Part shown: positions 5,562 through 5,685 of the stretch, piece after piece | How positions within the stretch are numbered: the first letter of the stretch is position 1 | How the letters are laid out: each line of letters starts with the position of its first letter | Assembly: GCA_900541315.1 (NCBI GenBank) | Contig: UQJF01000158.1 | Location: 1 to 5,685, forward strand | Length of the DNA stretch: 5,685 bases | Source: an uncultured Clostridium sp. | Lineage (GTDB): Bacteria > Bacillota > Clostridia > Lachnospirales > Lachnospiraceae | Direction of reading: 5' to 3' | Made by a program: the position numbers and the translations under genes | Notes under the pieces: generated by a model | Database searches by the model: none | What the model saw: only the letters and a program-made list of their open reading frames with translations | Told to the model about the DNA's origin: nothing

Positions 5562-5608
5562 AAAAAAGCCCGACCACGCAGCTTCTGGTATCTGCAAAGT
5601 CAGACCTT
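5562..5608 (-). terminator. Intrinsic terminator after tRNA-Lys
   Basis: On the minus strand GTCTGAC (5605-5599) pairs with GTCGGGC (5574-5568) using two G-T wobbles, and six Ts follow (5567-5562). The 24-base interior holds a second short stem, TGCAG/CTGCG. Upstream AAAG can extend the outer stem into the T-tract. Placed directly after tRNA-Lys, this fits a rho-independent terminator separating the tRNA transcript from the Lit-like gene on the same strand. Confidence 0.7.
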
Positions 5609-5612
5609 TAAA

Positions 5613-5685
5613 TGCGCCTTCAGGGACTCGAACCCTGGACAAATAGATTAAGAGTCTACTGCTCTACCAACTGAGCTAAAGGCGC
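5613..5685 (-). tRNA. tRNA-Lys (anticodon CTT)
   Basis: Complete 73-base cloverleaf ending exactly at the window edge. The acceptor stem GCGCCTT/AAGGCGC is perfect, with discriminator A (complement of T5613). The anticodon stem GTAGA/TCTAT encloses loop CTCTTAA with anticodon CTT (complement of 5650-5652), which reads AAG. The T arm CAGGG-TTCGAGT-CCCTG is perfect. No CCA is encoded. The promoter, and any further tRNAs, lie to the right of the window. Confidence 0.97.

Overview
The window looks like chromosomal backbone DNA from a Gram-positive anaerobe of the Clostridia, most likely Lachnospiraceae. This rests on low-to-moderate GC, AGGAGG-type ribosome binding sites, tRNAs without an encoded CCA end, U-rich intrinsic terminators, and the gene families present (DUF1461/Lit-like membrane protein, S11 carboxypeptidase with a C-terminal anchor, shortened KdpD-type kinase). 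The species cannot be named from the sequence alone.

Layout: positions 5-250 hold three plus-strand tRNA genes (Asn-GTT, Glu-TTC, Cys-GCA), closed by an intrinsic terminator at 257-285. A promoter with an extended -10 follows and drives a DEDDh 3'-5' exonuclease gene (362-1309, +) with an unusual cysteine-containing C-terminal extension. A strong hairpin flanked by T-tracts on both strands (1280-1335) separates it from a block of four convergent minus-strand genes. Read in their own direction these are: a Lit-like membrane protein (5505-4813), a membrane-anchored D-alanyl-D-alanine carboxypeptidase (4800-3268), a DUF4118 sensor histidine kinase (3184-2063) and a KdpE-type response regulator (2060-1368). 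A minus-strand tRNA-Lys(CTT) with its own terminator fills the right edge (5613-5685).

The first two minus-strand genes are 12 bases apart and surely share a transcript, pairing possible lipoprotein acyl remodelling with peptidoglycan peptide trimming at the outer face of the membrane. The kinase and regulator are 2 bases apart and have their own sigma-A-like promoter (TTGCAC, 17 bases, TATAAT). No terminator is visible between the carboxypeptidase and the kinase, so read-through is possible. The two-component pair resembles KdpDE, but the kinase lacks the large N-terminal Kdp sensor region and no kdpFABC genes are in view, so its signal and targets are unknown.

I saw no CRISPR array, insertion sequence, phage gene or defence system. 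The region reads mostly as ordinary housekeeping and envelope genes. The points most worth a second look are the Lit-like/carboxypeptidase pairing, the basic cytoplasmic tail of the carboxypeptidase, the shortened kinase with a palindrome over its promoter, and the C-terminal domain of the exonuclease.
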